DNA from: Pseudomonas segetis
Lineage (GTDB): Bacteria; Pseudomonadota; Gammaproteobacteria; Pseudomonadales; Pseudomonadaceae
Reading direction: 5' to 3'
NCBI RefSeq assembly: GCF_900188155.1
Contig: NZ_FZOG01000003.1
Span: 186,001 to 250,000, forward strand
Length of the DNA: 64,000 nt
In this document: positions 56,596 to 64,000 of the stretch, piece by piece
Layout: each line of letters opens with the position of its first letter
Position numbering within the stretch: the first letter of the stretch is position 1
The notes under the pieces: model-generated
What the model was told of the DNA's origin: nothing
The model's input: the letters and a program-made list of their open reading frames with translations, nothing else
The model's database searches: none
Position numbers and translations under genes: made by a program

Positions 56596-57963
56596 TCAGG
56601 CGTGGGTCAGATACCAACGCCAGTCCTGCTGGCCGACTTCACCCATGAACTGGCTGAACTCTTGCCACTTGATGGCCAGATAAACCTTGAGAAATTCCTC
56701 GCCCAGGGCTGTCTTCGCCCAGTCTGAAGCCTCAAGTGAGCGCAGCGCTGTCAGCCAGTCGGTTGCAAGGGCTTCATGGTTTTGTTCGTAACCGTTACCG
56801 ACCACCGCTGGACCCGGATCGATTTGCTCCTGGATGCCTTTGTGGATGCTGCCGAGGATTGCCGCAGCGGCCAGATACGGGTTGGCATCGGCGCCACAGA
56901 TACGATGTTCGATATGCCGGCTATTGGCTGGCCCACTCGGTACGCGGAAGGAGACGGTGCGGTTGTTGACCCCCCAGCTCTTTGCCAGTGGCGCGTAGCT
57001 GTTGGTTGCAAAGCGGCGGTACGAGTTGGCATTCGGGCAGAATAGCGCGAGCGTGTCGTTGAGCGTTGCCATCATGCCGCCTATCGAGTGCTTGAGCAGA
57101 TCAGTGCCGTGCTGATCGTCGCTGGCGTAGAGATTATTACCCTGCTCGTCGGCGAGGCTGACATGCAGGTGCAGGCCACTGCCCGACAGGTCGGCAAAAG
57201 GCTTGGCCATGAAGCACGCCTGCAAACCATGACGGTTGGCAACGCCCTTGACCAGGCGCTTGTAGCGCACCCCTTCGTCAATCGCCTGCAAGGCATCGAA
57301 GCGGTGCTCCAGGGTCAGCTCAAGCTGGCCCGGCGCGAACTCCGAGATCGCGGTGCGCACCGGCAAGCCTTGTGCCTCGCAAGCGGCGTACAGGTCATCG
57401 AGGAAGGGTTGCAACTGTTCAAGTTCATACACGCCATAAACCTGCGGCACTTGCGGACGTACGCCGTTGCTCTGCAGTGCAGCCTGCGGCCGGCCATTGG
57501 CGTCGCGCTGCTTATCCAGCAGGTAGAACTCCAGTTCAACTGCCATGACCGGGTGATAACCCTCGGCCTTGAGCCGGTCTATTGCCCGGATCAGAACATG
57601 GCGCGGGTCTGCCGGTGCAGCCGGTAAGCCGCGTTCGGGATGCATGCTCACCTGTAGTTGAGCGGTTGGTACGTTGCGCCATGTCTGCAAGCACAGGCTG
57701 TCCGGCAGCGGATAGGCCCAGCAGTCAGCGTCGGCGACTTCCCAGACCAGTCCGCTGGATTCGACATCTTCACCATTGATGGTCAGCGCCAGAATCGAGC
57801 TCGGCAAGGCGCGGCCGTTCTGATAAATCGCCAGTAGCTCATCACGGTGTAACAGTTTGCCGCGAGGAATGCCGTTGGCGTCGAACAGCATCAATTCGAT
57901 GCTGCGCACCTGTGGATTTTTTTCGAGGAAGTCTTGGGCTTCATCAATCTGGGCAAATTGCAT
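56596..57963 (-). CDS. Glutamine synthetase-family gamma-glutamyl-amine synthetase
   Basis: ATP-dependent ligase of 455 residues of the glutamine synthetase family. Its sequence resembles PuuA/PauA-type gamma-glutamylpolyamine synthetases: AVELEFYLLDKQRD, QLELTLEHRFDALQAIDEG, HLHVSLADEQGNNLY, FRVPSGPANSRHIEHRICGADANPYLA. It likely joins glutamate to an amine as a first catabolic step. I chose ATG 57963 (MQFAQIDEAQDF). It lies 52 bp after the aminotransferase gene, probably co-transcribed. The true amine is unknown. Confidence 0.87.
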   Translation of the reverse strand: MQFAQIDEAQDFLEKNPQVRSIELMLFDANGIPRGKLLHRDELLAIYQNGRALPSSILALTINGEDVESSGLVWEVADADCWAYPLPDSLCLQTWRNVPTAQLQVSMHPERGLPAAPADPRHVLIRAIDRLKAEGYHPVMAVELEFYLLDKQRDANGRPQAALQSNGVRPQVPQVYGVYELEQLQPFLDDLYAACEAQGLPVRTAISEFAPGQLELTLEHRFDALQAIDEGVRYKRLVKGVANRHGLQACFMAKPFADLSGSGLHLHVSLADEQGNNLYASDDQHGTDLLKHSIGGMMATLNDTLALFCPNANSYRRFATNSYAPLAKSWGVNNRTVSFRVPSGPANSRHIEHRICGADANPYLAAAAILGSIHKGIQEQIDPGPAVVGNGYEQNHEALATDWLTALRSLEASDWAKTALGEEFLKVYLAIKWQEFSQFMGEVGQQDWRWYLTHA

Positions 57964-58015
57964 GGTTTTCTCACAGAAGGTGCAGGGCAGCATTGATTAG
58001 TTGGGTGATGCGGGC

Positions 58016-59407
58016 TTATTCGCGGGCACCGGGAATTGCCAGCAGTTCAGTCAGTGCTTCATTCAAGGTGCTGATGAGCCGGTCCACGTCGTCGGCGCTG
58101 GTGTCCGGGCAGCACAGCGTCATGTTGTGGAACGGGGTGATCAGAATGCCCCGGTTGATCAGATACAGATGCAGGGCCATTTGCAGTTCATCGTGGAATG
58201 CCGCTTCGGCCTCGGCACCGGTTTTCGGCGAAACCGCACAGAACTGGAACTCGCTGCGTGCACCCAGTTCGGTCACCGACCACTGCAGCTTGTGCTTGTT
58301 GATCAGCTCGCGGAAGCCATCCGCCAGGCGCTTGGCCAGTGGCAGCATGTGGGCGTAGGCGGCTGGCGTCATCACTTGCTCGAGGTTGGCGCGCATGCAA
58401 TGCATCGCCAGTGCGTTGGCCGAAAGGGTGGTGCCCATGCCGCTGTGGCCATGGCCCGGGTTGTCTTCGCTACCGCCTTGCTGTACCTGTTGCATCGCCT
58501 CGGCCATCGGTGCGCTGCAGCCGAAAATCCCGCAGGGCATGCCGCCTGCAATCGGTTTGCCGACCACGAAGAAGTCCGGGTCGAGCTGCCACAACTGGGT
58601 GCAGCCACCTATGTCGGTAGAGATGGTGTGCGTCTCGTCTATGATCAGCAGGCTGTTGTATTTACGCGTCAGTTCGCGGCACTTGTGCATAAAACCCGGC
58701 TCGGGCAAGACCATGCCGATGTTGGTCATTGCCGGCTCACACAGCAGTGCGCAGACATCACCCTGGGCCAGCGCGGCTTCCAGGGCTGCGACGTCATTGA
58801 AGGGTATCGAGCGGCTGTATTGCGTGAGGTCGTAGGCCTGGCCAACCAGTCCCGGGCGATGCACTGTGTCACCGTTGCGGCTGCGCACCATTACGTCATC
58901 CACGGTGCCGTGATAGCAGCCATCAAACACCAGCAATACCTTGCGTTTGGTGATAGCCCGCGCCCAGCGCAGCACGTAGCGGTTGGAGTCGGTTGCGGTG
59001 GCTGTAACTTGCCAATACGGCAGGCCGAAGCGCTCGGCCAGTAACTCACCACACACCACGGCATCTTCGCCGGGCAGCATGGTGGTCAGGCCGCGCTCGG
59101 CTTGTTCGGCCATGGCGCGGGCTACTGGCGTAGGCGAATGGCCAAACATGCTGCCGGTGTCGCCTAGGCAGAAGTCGGTGTATTCATGACCATCAACGTC
59201 ATAGAAGCGAGCGCCTTTGGCACGCTCGACAAACAGTGGCACGGGGGTCGACCAATCGGCCATCCAATGCATCGGCACGCCGCCATACAGTGAATGGCGT
59301 GCGCGCTCAGCCAGTGCGACAGACTTGGGGTTACGGGCTAGAAATCGCTCGCGCTCACGCTGGCTGAATGCTTCTACGGCGGATGGGCTGATGCCGCTGG
59401 CTGTCAT
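58016..59407 (-). CDS. Class III PLP-dependent aminotransferase
   Basis: Fold-type I aminotransferase of 463 residues from ATG 59407 (MTASGISPSAVEAF). Motifs: DFCLGDTGSMFGHSPTP, FDGCYHGTVDDVMV, LIIDETHTIS (cofactor Asp/Glu) and FFVVGKPIAGGMPCGIFG with the PLP lysine. It resembles glutamate-1-semialdehyde aminomutase and omega-aminotransferases. With the gamma-glutamyl-amine synthetase downstream it would feed an amine pathway; the substrate is unknown. Its promoter region carries an operator palindrome at 59446. Confidence 0.87.
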   Translation of the reverse strand: MTASGISPSAVEAFSQRERERFLARNPKSVALAERARHSLYGGVPMHWMADWSTPVPLFVERAKGARFYDVDGHEYTDFCLGDTGSMFGHSPTPVARAMAEQAERGLTTMLPGEDAVVCGELLAERFGLPYWQVTATATDSNRYVLRWARAITKRKVLLVFDGCYHGTVDDVMVRSRNGDTVHRPGLVGQAYDLTQYSRSIPFNDVAALEAALAQGDVCALLCEPAMTNIGMVLPEPGFMHKCRELTRKYNSLLIIDETHTISTDIGGCTQLWQLDPDFFVVGKPIAGGMPCGIFGCSAPMAEAMQQVQQGGSEDNPGHGHSGMGTTLSANALAMHCMRANLEQVMTPAAYAHMLPLAKRLADGFRELINKHKLQWSVTELGARSEFQFCAVSPKTGAEAEAAFHDELQMALHLYLINRGILITPFHNMTLCCPDTSADDVDRLISTLNEALTELLAIPGARE

Positions 59408-59445
59408 GATTGAACACCTCGTTCTAATTTTTAAACACCTTATAT

Positions 59446-59457
59446 TTGTGATCACAA
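59446..59457. promoter_or_regulatory. GntR-type operator 1 in the amine-cluster promoter
   Basis: TTGTGATCACAA, a perfect 12-bp palindrome 39 bp upstream of the aminotransferase ATG. The 10-bp core TGTGATCACA recurs at 59522. The likely binder is the adjacent GntR/FCD protein (60385). Confidence 0.65.
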
Positions 59458-59521
59458 TTATGTCAATCTATGTTTAATTGACGGCACAAGTGTGGTTCTA
59501 TTGCCCATATTCCATTAAATA

Positions 59522-59531
59522 TGTGATCACA
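59522..59531. promoter_or_regulatory. GntR-type operator 2 in the amine-cluster promoter
   Basis: TGTGATCACA, the same palindromic core, 10 bp before the SDR ATG, so it overlaps or abuts the Shine-Dalgarno and promoter end. Binding here would block SDR transcription. Confidence 0.65.
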
Positions 59532-59541
59532 AAGGTGTGAG

Positions 59542-60321
59542 ATGACCGATTCGGCATGGCAAGGACAGGTGGCGCTTATCAGTGGCGCAGGCAGCCCGGA
59601 CGGAATTGGTATTGCCATCGCCAGGCGCCTGGGGCGTGAAGGCGTCAAGTTGATCATCACCGCCAGCAGCGCTCGAATTGCCGAGCGTGTGGCTGAGCTG
59701 CGTCTGGAGGGGTTCAGTGTAGAAGGCCGGCCGGCCGACCTCACCGATCAGCTCCAGGTCGAGCAACTGGTTAGCTGGGCCGAGCGTGTCTGGGGACGTA
59801 TCGATATTCTGGTCAATAATGCTGGCATGGCGATGCAGGGCAGCCCTGAACCCTTCTCGGAGCTGGCGAGTACCGACCTGGCTACCTGGAACTTGTCGAT
59901 CGCACGTAACCTGACCACAGCATTCCTGTTGATTCGTGGTGTTTTACCCGGCATGCAGGCGCGGGGTTACGGGCGCATCGTCAACATCAGCTCGACCACC
60001 GGTACCCGGGGGAGCAATCCGGGTGAGTCCGCATACAGCGCGGCCAAAGCCGGGATGATCGGCATGAACATGGGGCTGGCGTTGGAGGTCGCCAAACAGG
60101 GAATTACAGTCAATAGCGTTGCGCCCGGCTGGATTGCAACCGGCTCAACCACCCAGGAAGAAGTCGAGGCAGCCAGTTACACACCAATCGGTCGCGCCGG
60201 TAAGCCCCAGGAGGTGGCCAGCGCCGTGGTATTTTTAGCCTCCCCGGAAGCCAGCTACATCACTGGAGAAGTGCTGGTGGTCGATGGCGGTAATTGCATC
60301 ATCGAAAACAAGGCCCCCTAA
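59542..60321 (+). CDS. Short-chain dehydrogenase/reductase (FabG-like), divergent from the aminotransferase
   Basis: NAD(P)-dependent oxidoreductase of 259 residues. The cofactor motif is [17 protein letters not shown], then NNAG, catalytic Ser in VNISSTTG, and YSAAK. The end ([12 protein letters not shown]) is FabG-like. It starts 10 bp after operator 2 and is followed, 63 bp on, by the GntR regulator gene, likely one transcript. It could reduce or oxidise an aldehyde or hydroxy intermediate of the amine pathway (inference). Confidence 0.87.
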   Translation: MTDSAWQGQVALISGAGSPDGIGIAIARRLGREGVKLIITASSARIAERVAELRLEGFSVEGRPADLTDQLQVEQLVSWAERVWGRIDILVNNAGMAMQGSPEPFSELASTDLATWNLSIARNLTTAFLLIRGVLPGMQARGYGRIVNISSTTGTRGSNPGESAYSAAKAGMIGMNMGLALEVAKQGITVNSVAPGWIATGSTTQEEVEAASYTPIGRAGKPQEVASAVVFLASPEASYITGEVLVVDGGNCIIENKAP

Positions 60322-60384
60322 CCATGAATAACTGCTTGTTGACCTTCAGCCAGTTGCCCGCGCCGCCTGTTATCGAGGTGGGTG

Positions 60385-61035
60385 ATGAGTGACAACCTGC
60401 AGGAAACGCTTTACCAGAACATCCGCCAGGCGTTGCTGAGTGGGCAGTTCATGCCGGGCGAGCGCTTGAAGATTCGCGACCTGGCCGCGCAGTGGGGTTC
60501 CAGCCCGATGCCGGTGCGCACCGCACTGCAACGCCTGGTGGCCGAGGGCGCGCTGGAGGGCGCGCAGCAGCGCTCGGTACGGGTGCCACTGATGACCGGC
60601 GAGCGTTTCCAGCACATCTTGCAGGTTCGGCTTAACCTCGAAGGCCAGGCCGCCGAGCTGGCCGCCGAGCGTATTGGCGCCGAGCAGATCGCCTGTTTTC
60701 GCAGCTGTATCGAGCAAATGGACCTGGCGCTGCAGACCCGCGACCTGGGCCAGTACTTGCACGAGAACAGTCAGTTTCACCTGATGCTGTACCGCGAGTG
60801 TGGCAACCCGATTCTGTTGCGCATGATCGAGTCGCTTTGGCTGCAAGTCGGGCCCTTCTTCAACCGGCTGTTCACCGAGGCCGACCTGGCACCACGCCTG
60901 AATGATTTTCACCGCCATGCCCTGGAGGCACTGGAGGCCGGTGATAGCCAAGGCGTGCGTCACGCAGTCGAGCAGGACTTGAGTTACTTCGGGCGCTTCC
61001 TGCTTAACCTGTTGACGCTGGAACCTACTGAGTAA
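60385..61035 (+). CDS. GntR-family regulator with FCD domain
   Basis: Transcriptional regulator of 216 residues. An N-terminal winged HTH (YQNIRQALLSGQFMPGERLKIRDLAAQWGSSPMPVRTALQRLVAEGAL) is followed by a helical FCD effector domain with metal-binding His positions (FHLMLYRECGNPILLRMIE; FHRHALEALEAGD). FCD regulators usually bind short organic acids. ATG 60385 has GAGG 6 bp upstream; a GTG one codon earlier is possible. It probably controls the divergent amine cluster through the TGTGATCACA sites. Confidence 0.9.
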   Translation: MSDNLQETLYQNIRQALLSGQFMPGERLKIRDLAAQWGSSPMPVRTALQRLVAEGALEGAQQRSVRVPLMTGERFQHILQVRLNLEGQAAELAAERIGAEQIACFRSCIEQMDLALQTRDLGQYLHENSQFHLMLYRECGNPILLRMIESLWLQVGPFFNRLFTEADLAPRLNDFHRHALEALEAGDSQGVRHAVEQDLSYFGRFLLNLLTLEPTE

Positions 61036-61053
61036 TTAGGCAGCGTCCAAAAC

Positions 61054-61088
61054 AAAAGGCCCTTGAAGCGAATCGCTCAAGGGCCTTT
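61054..61088. terminator. Terminator between GntR and SMI1-like genes
   Basis: AAAGGCCCTTGA / TCAAGGGCCTTT twelve-bp stem with extra inner pairing (AGCG/CGCT), 18 bp past the GntR stop and 24 bp before the convergent stop. A-run and T-run on both sides suit bidirectional use. Confidence 0.75.
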
Positions 61089-61112
61089 GCCTGCTGCGTG
61101 GTCGCATGCCAA

Positions 61113-61520
61113 TCAGCTTTCCAGCCAGACGTCGCGAACCCAGTGCCAGACCGACTCCCAGTTTTCTTCACTGAGTTCTTCGGTGTCCTGTTCCCAGAGC
61201 ACTACGGTGCCGTCTTCTTCCACGCAGTAGTAATTGCCACGATCCTCGCAGATGGGTACCAGTTCACGAGGAACACCCAGCGACCAGGCTACCGAGGCGA
61301 CTTCGGGTAGATAGGTGTGTGATTGCGGGTCAGTTGCAGTAACAGGTTCAAGGCGGCCGTAGACCACATCGCTGACCTTGAGCAGGAACTCACGCAGCTC
61401 ATAAGGCAGGTGGATCAGGATTTGTTCCTGGATCTCTACCAGTAATTCTTCATCAGGTAGCTCAAGCGGTACTGGAACCGGTTCGTTCAGTTCGCGTAGT
61501 TGATCAATAACTTCTTCCAC
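61113..61520 (-). CDS. SMI1/KNR4-family protein
   Basis: Acidic cytoplasmic protein of 135 residues from GTG 61520 (VEEVIDQLRELNEP), with CAGGAG 7 bp upstream. ELPDEELLVEIQEQILIHLPYELREFLLKVSDVVYGRLEP and GNYYCVEEDGTVVLWEQDTEEL match the SMI1_KNR4/SUKH fold. Members act as immunity proteins for toxins or in other regulation, but no toxin gene is adjacent here. The function is unknown. The upstream in-frame sequence is low quality and was not used. Confidence 0.82.
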   Translation of the reverse strand: MEEVIDQLRELNEPVPVPLELPDEELLVEIQEQILIHLPYELREFLLKVSDVVYGRLEPVTATDPQSHTYLPEVASVAWSLGVPRELVPICEDRGNYYCVEEDGTVVLWEQDTEELSEENWESVWHWVRDVWLES

Positions 61521-61793
61521 GGGCGGGCTCCTGGACGGTTGATGGCTGGCAGTAGGATTGCAGAGCTGGGATCGCATCGGCAATGGGCGCTTTATACAGT
61601 AGCCAAGCGCAGGCAAACAGCCTAATTGTGCATGCAATTTTGCCGAGTGAAAGTATGTGCCTGATTGTTGTCTGCGAGGTCGCTGCGCTTAAGCCCTGAT
61701 CGGCTCAGCGCCAGCTTGATCCAGCCCGGGCTTGCGCTGCAACCGCTGGCAGCCTTGCGCCACTTCAGTCGGTTGCAACGCCCAGGGCTGGGT

Positions 61794-62630
61794 TTATGCG
61801 TTCTGGCGGATGCCTGCAACAACCCACGGCTGGTTTTCGCCAGTGACTCGCTCAAGACGCCAGCTTTCGCTAAAGGCTTCGCCTTGATCGAAGCGCGAGG
61901 TTTTGGCGATACCGCTGAATGTCAGGGTGGCGATGGTTTTGTCGCTCTGGTCATCGACCCCATCCAGTTGCACCACGAGATCGTCGATATAGGTGGCCTG
62001 GAAGCCATCACCCAGGTCGGCCCGCTCACGCTTGAGGAACTCAAGCAACTGCGGCGTCACGAACTCACTGATCTGCTCCATTTCATTGGCATCCCAATGC
62101 TGTTGCAGGTTCATGAAGTGCTCACGGCCAGCGGCGATAAAGCTTTGCTCGTTGAACCATGCGGGCGCATTGATTACGGGTTTGGCAGCCTTGTTGCCGA
62201 AGATCGACGCTACAGGCTCATTATTCCCTGCCATTTCGCGCTGCATTGGCGCGCCATTAGCCGTTTGTGGCTGGCTGGCCTGGCGCCGTGCTGCGAGAAA
62301 GCGAAAGATCAGAAAGGCAATCAGGCCGATGATCAGAAAATCAAAGATCTGCAAGCCCTGGAAACCATCGCCCATAAACATGGAGGCTAACAAACCGCCC
62401 GCAGCCAAGCCGGCCAAGGGGCCCAGCCAGCGCGAAGCACCACTTGCTGCAGCGGGACGACCGGCAGTGGCGGCACTGGCATTGGGTTGCGATTGTGGTG
62501 CAGCCTGGCGGGTTTGATGGCTTGGCGCCGAGCCGAACGATTTGCCACCGCCAAAACGCTTGGCGTCGGCGTGGAGGCTGAAAGTCATGGCCATGCAAAG
62601 CACCATGGCGAGGCTGATGAAACGTTGCAT
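61794..62630 (-). CDS. Tim44-domain protein
   Basis: Membrane-associated protein of 278 residues. It has a signal peptide (LAMVLCMAMTFSLHADA), a Gly/Ser/Gln-rich segment (KRFGGGKSFGSAPSHQ), a TM region (LGPLAGLAAGGLLASMFMG and FDFLIIGLIAFLIFRFLAARR) and a C-terminal Tim44-like domain (FNEQSFIAAGREHFMNLQQHWDANEMEQISEFVTPQLL in part). Such proteins are common in Pseudomonas; the role is not established. It lies alone, 153 bp from its neighbour. Confidence 0.86.
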   Translation of the reverse strand: MQRFISLAMVLCMAMTFSLHADAKRFGGGKSFGSAPSHQTRQAAPQSQPNASAATAGRPAAASGASRWLGPLAGLAAGGLLASMFMGDGFQGLQIFDFLIIGLIAFLIFRFLAARRQASQPQTANGAPMQREMAGNNEPVASIFGNKAAKPVINAPAWFNEQSFIAAGREHFMNLQQHWDANEMEQISEFVTPQLLEFLKRERADLGDGFQATYIDDLVVQLDGVDDQSDKTIATLTFSGIAKTSRFDQGEAFSESWRLERVTGENQPWVVAGIRQNA

Positions 62631-62816
62631 GTGGATGTGTCTCTTGGTGGTAAACAGGTAGTGAGGCTATGCGCGGGATACTGCGCCACCAGCCATTGGA
62701 TGACTAGCGCGAGAATGTTTCGGGTTTTTTCTGCGCTGGGCGGCCAATAGAGGGGTTGGGCGATGATGCCCTCGACACATGGCGTGAAGAGAGCATCGGC
62801 GCAATAAAGGTAGGTC

Positions 62817-63911
62817 TCAGCGCCAGTTGTACAGCTCTTTTTCAGAGACTTCGTGCATGGGCGTGACCTGTTCCTGGAAGGCTTTCATTGAGTTCCAGAT
62901 CCGTGTGTTGAGCTCGCTTTGGCCGGCCAGTTCATCCAGTACCGCGCTGGATTGCTGCTTCATTGCGGCGAGAACTTCATCGGGGAAACGCTTGAGTTCT
63001 GTGCCTTGTTTCTTCAGCTCAACCAGGGCTGTGGCGTTGTGATAGACATAGTCGTCCATCATGTCCTGATTTGCAGCCAACGTGGCTTCGGTGAGGATCG
63101 CACGCAGGTCTTGCGGCAAGCTGTCGAGGGCTTTCTGGTTTACCAGCAACTCAAGCACTGCCTGCGGCTCTTGCCAGCCTGGGAAATAGTAATATTTAGC
63201 TGACTTGTTCAGGCCAAATGCCAGGTCGTTGTACGGGCTGACCCAGTCGGTTGCATCAATCGCACCGGTTTCCAGCGCGGTGAAGACTTCGCCGCCCGGC
63301 AGGTTGACCGTGGTGGCGCCCAGGCGGCTGAGCACTTCACCGCCAAGACCCGGCATGCGGATCTTCAGACCCTTGAGGTCGTCCAGCGAATTGATTTCCT
63401 TGTTGTACCAGCCGCCCATCTGCATGCCGGTATTGCCCACCACCATGGGTTTTACGCCATAGGGTGCATAGGCTTCATCCCAGAGCTTTTGACCATCGCC
63501 CTTGCTCAACCAGGCATTCATCTCGCTGGCGGACAGGCCAAAAGGGACGGCAGTGAAGAACTGCGCCGCAGGTACCTTTCCTTTCCAGTAATACGCCGCC
63601 CCGTGACCGAGTTCTGCCGTACCGCGCGAGACCGCATCAAACACCTCAAGCGCCGGTACCAGCTCGCCTGCGGCATAGACCTTGATGCTCAGGCGGCCAT
63701 TGCTCATGGTCGCCACGCGCTCTGCCAGGCGCTCGGCCGCAGTACCCAGGCCTGGGTAGTTCTTGGGCCAGGCTGTGACCATCTTCCAATGGAAGCTTTG
63801 GGCCGGCTTGCTGGTTTCGGCGGTGGTGGCCTTGGCTTCTTCTTTGCAGCCGGCCAGACCCATGGTGGCCAATAGTGCGACGGCAGCGCCGAGCAAATTG
63901 CGGCGATTCAT
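62817..63911 (-). CDS. TRAP transporter substrate-binding lipoprotein (DctP family)
   Basis: Solute receptor of 364 residues. The N-terminus MNRRNLLGAAVALLATMGLAGC is a lipoprotein signal with lipidated Cys22, and RR at residues 3-4 hints at Tat export. WKMVTAWPKNYPGLGTAAERLAERV and ELGHGAAYYWKGKVPAAQFFTAVPFG match TakP-like receptors for 2-oxoacids. No TRAP permease lies next to it within the window; one may lie beyond the right edge, upstream of it on this strand. This is a different system from the TAXI locus. Confidence 0.9.
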   Translation of the reverse strand: MNRRNLLGAAVALLATMGLAGCKEEAKATTAETSKPAQSFHWKMVTAWPKNYPGLGTAAERLAERVATMSNGRLSIKVYAAGELVPALEVFDAVSRGTAELGHGAAYYWKGKVPAAQFFTAVPFGLSASEMNAWLSKGDGQKLWDEAYAPYGVKPMVVGNTGMQMGGWYNKEINSLDDLKGLKIRMPGLGGEVLSRLGATTVNLPGGEVFTALETGAIDATDWVSPYNDLAFGLNKSAKYYYFPGWQEPQAVLELLVNQKALDSLPQDLRAILTEATLAANQDMMDDYVYHNATALVELKKQGTELKRFPDEVLAAMKQQSSAVLDELAGQSELNTRIWNSMKAFQEQVTPMHEVSEKELYNWR

Positions 63912-64000
63912 TGTTTCTTTCCCCTGTGTACGGCTGTTTTTATAACGCGTCTAATTTGGCATAGCTAAGCATCAGCCACTTACTGCCTTCATCTTCAAAA

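Noticed and set aside
56596..57963. Ordinary glutamine synthetase GlnA
   Set aside because: The sequence and neighbours (aminotransferase, SDR, GntR) match gamma-glutamyl-amine synthetases, and it lacks ntrBC-type context.

Overview
The window looks like an origin-proximal stretch of a Pseudomonas (Pseudomonadaceae) chromosome. The basis is gene order and protein sequence: atpH-A-G-D-C, then glmU, a DeoR-type regulator (glmR) and glmS, later a zigA-like zinc GTPase, plus a fapABCDEF amyloid operon, a gene set typical of Pseudomonas. Origin proximity is supported by a perfect 14-bp parS core (50202-50215) and by four exact 9-mer DnaA boxes within about 5 kb in the atp-glm region. No species call is made.

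Layout. 1-4894: end of the F1Fo ATP synthase operon (atpH is cut by the window edge). 5028-9161: UDP-GlcNAc synthesis (glmU, glmR, glmS) with an empty Tn7 attachment region after glmS. 9369-22795: a 2-aminoethylphosphonate (AEP) catabolic island. It holds PhnW, a GlpT/UhpC-like MFS carrier, PhnX and an acetaldehyde dehydrogenase, a three-gene ABC importer, an EamA-type membrane protein and three related LysR regulators. Together they would import AEP and turn it into phosphonoacetaldehyde, then acetaldehyde plus phosphate, then acetate.

23312-29934: an enhancer-binding protein with a degenerate receiver-like N-terminus, a small membrane protein, and the fapA-F functional amyloid operon on the minus strand. 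29935-30528: a 594-bp divergent control region with a good sigma-54 promoter for fapA, a weaker sigma-54-like element facing the other way, and three 18-bp palindromes that fit upstream activating sites. 30529-32545: a bufferin-type RiPP operon with a six-Cys precursor peptide (BufA2-like), a DUF692/MNIO enzyme (BufB) and a DUF2063 partner (BufC). This metallophore-like locus, head to head with the amyloid operon and possibly sharing its enhancers, is the most interesting part of the window.

32589-40986: a cyclopropane-fatty-acid-synthase family methyltransferase, a DctB/DctD-type two-component system, and a TAXI-TRAP transporter (binding protein, fused permease, DUF1850 protein) behind a strong sigma-54 promoter with a long leader. 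41112-47313: a GNAT acetyltransferase, a DUF3617 protein, two tail-to-tail cardiolipin synthase-like phospholipase D genes and a BCCT carrier. 47380-50033: an exonuclease and a cNMP/CBS/DUF294 nucleotidyltransferase, translationally coupled. 50202-53505: parS, a Zur-type operator, zigA, a small secreted protein and a second COG0523 GTPase.

53538-56325: alpha/beta hydrolase, DUF3301 protein, acyl-CoA thioesterase and a short-chain dehydrogenase. 56596-61035: a probable amine-catabolic cluster (gamma-glutamyl-amine synthetase, class III aminotransferase, SDR, GntR/FCD regulator) whose divergent promoter carries two TGTGATCACA operators. 61113-63911: SMI1/KNR4-like protein, Tim44-domain protein and a TRAP substrate-binding lipoprotein. 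I saw no tRNA, rRNA, CRISPR array, insertion sequence or prophage.
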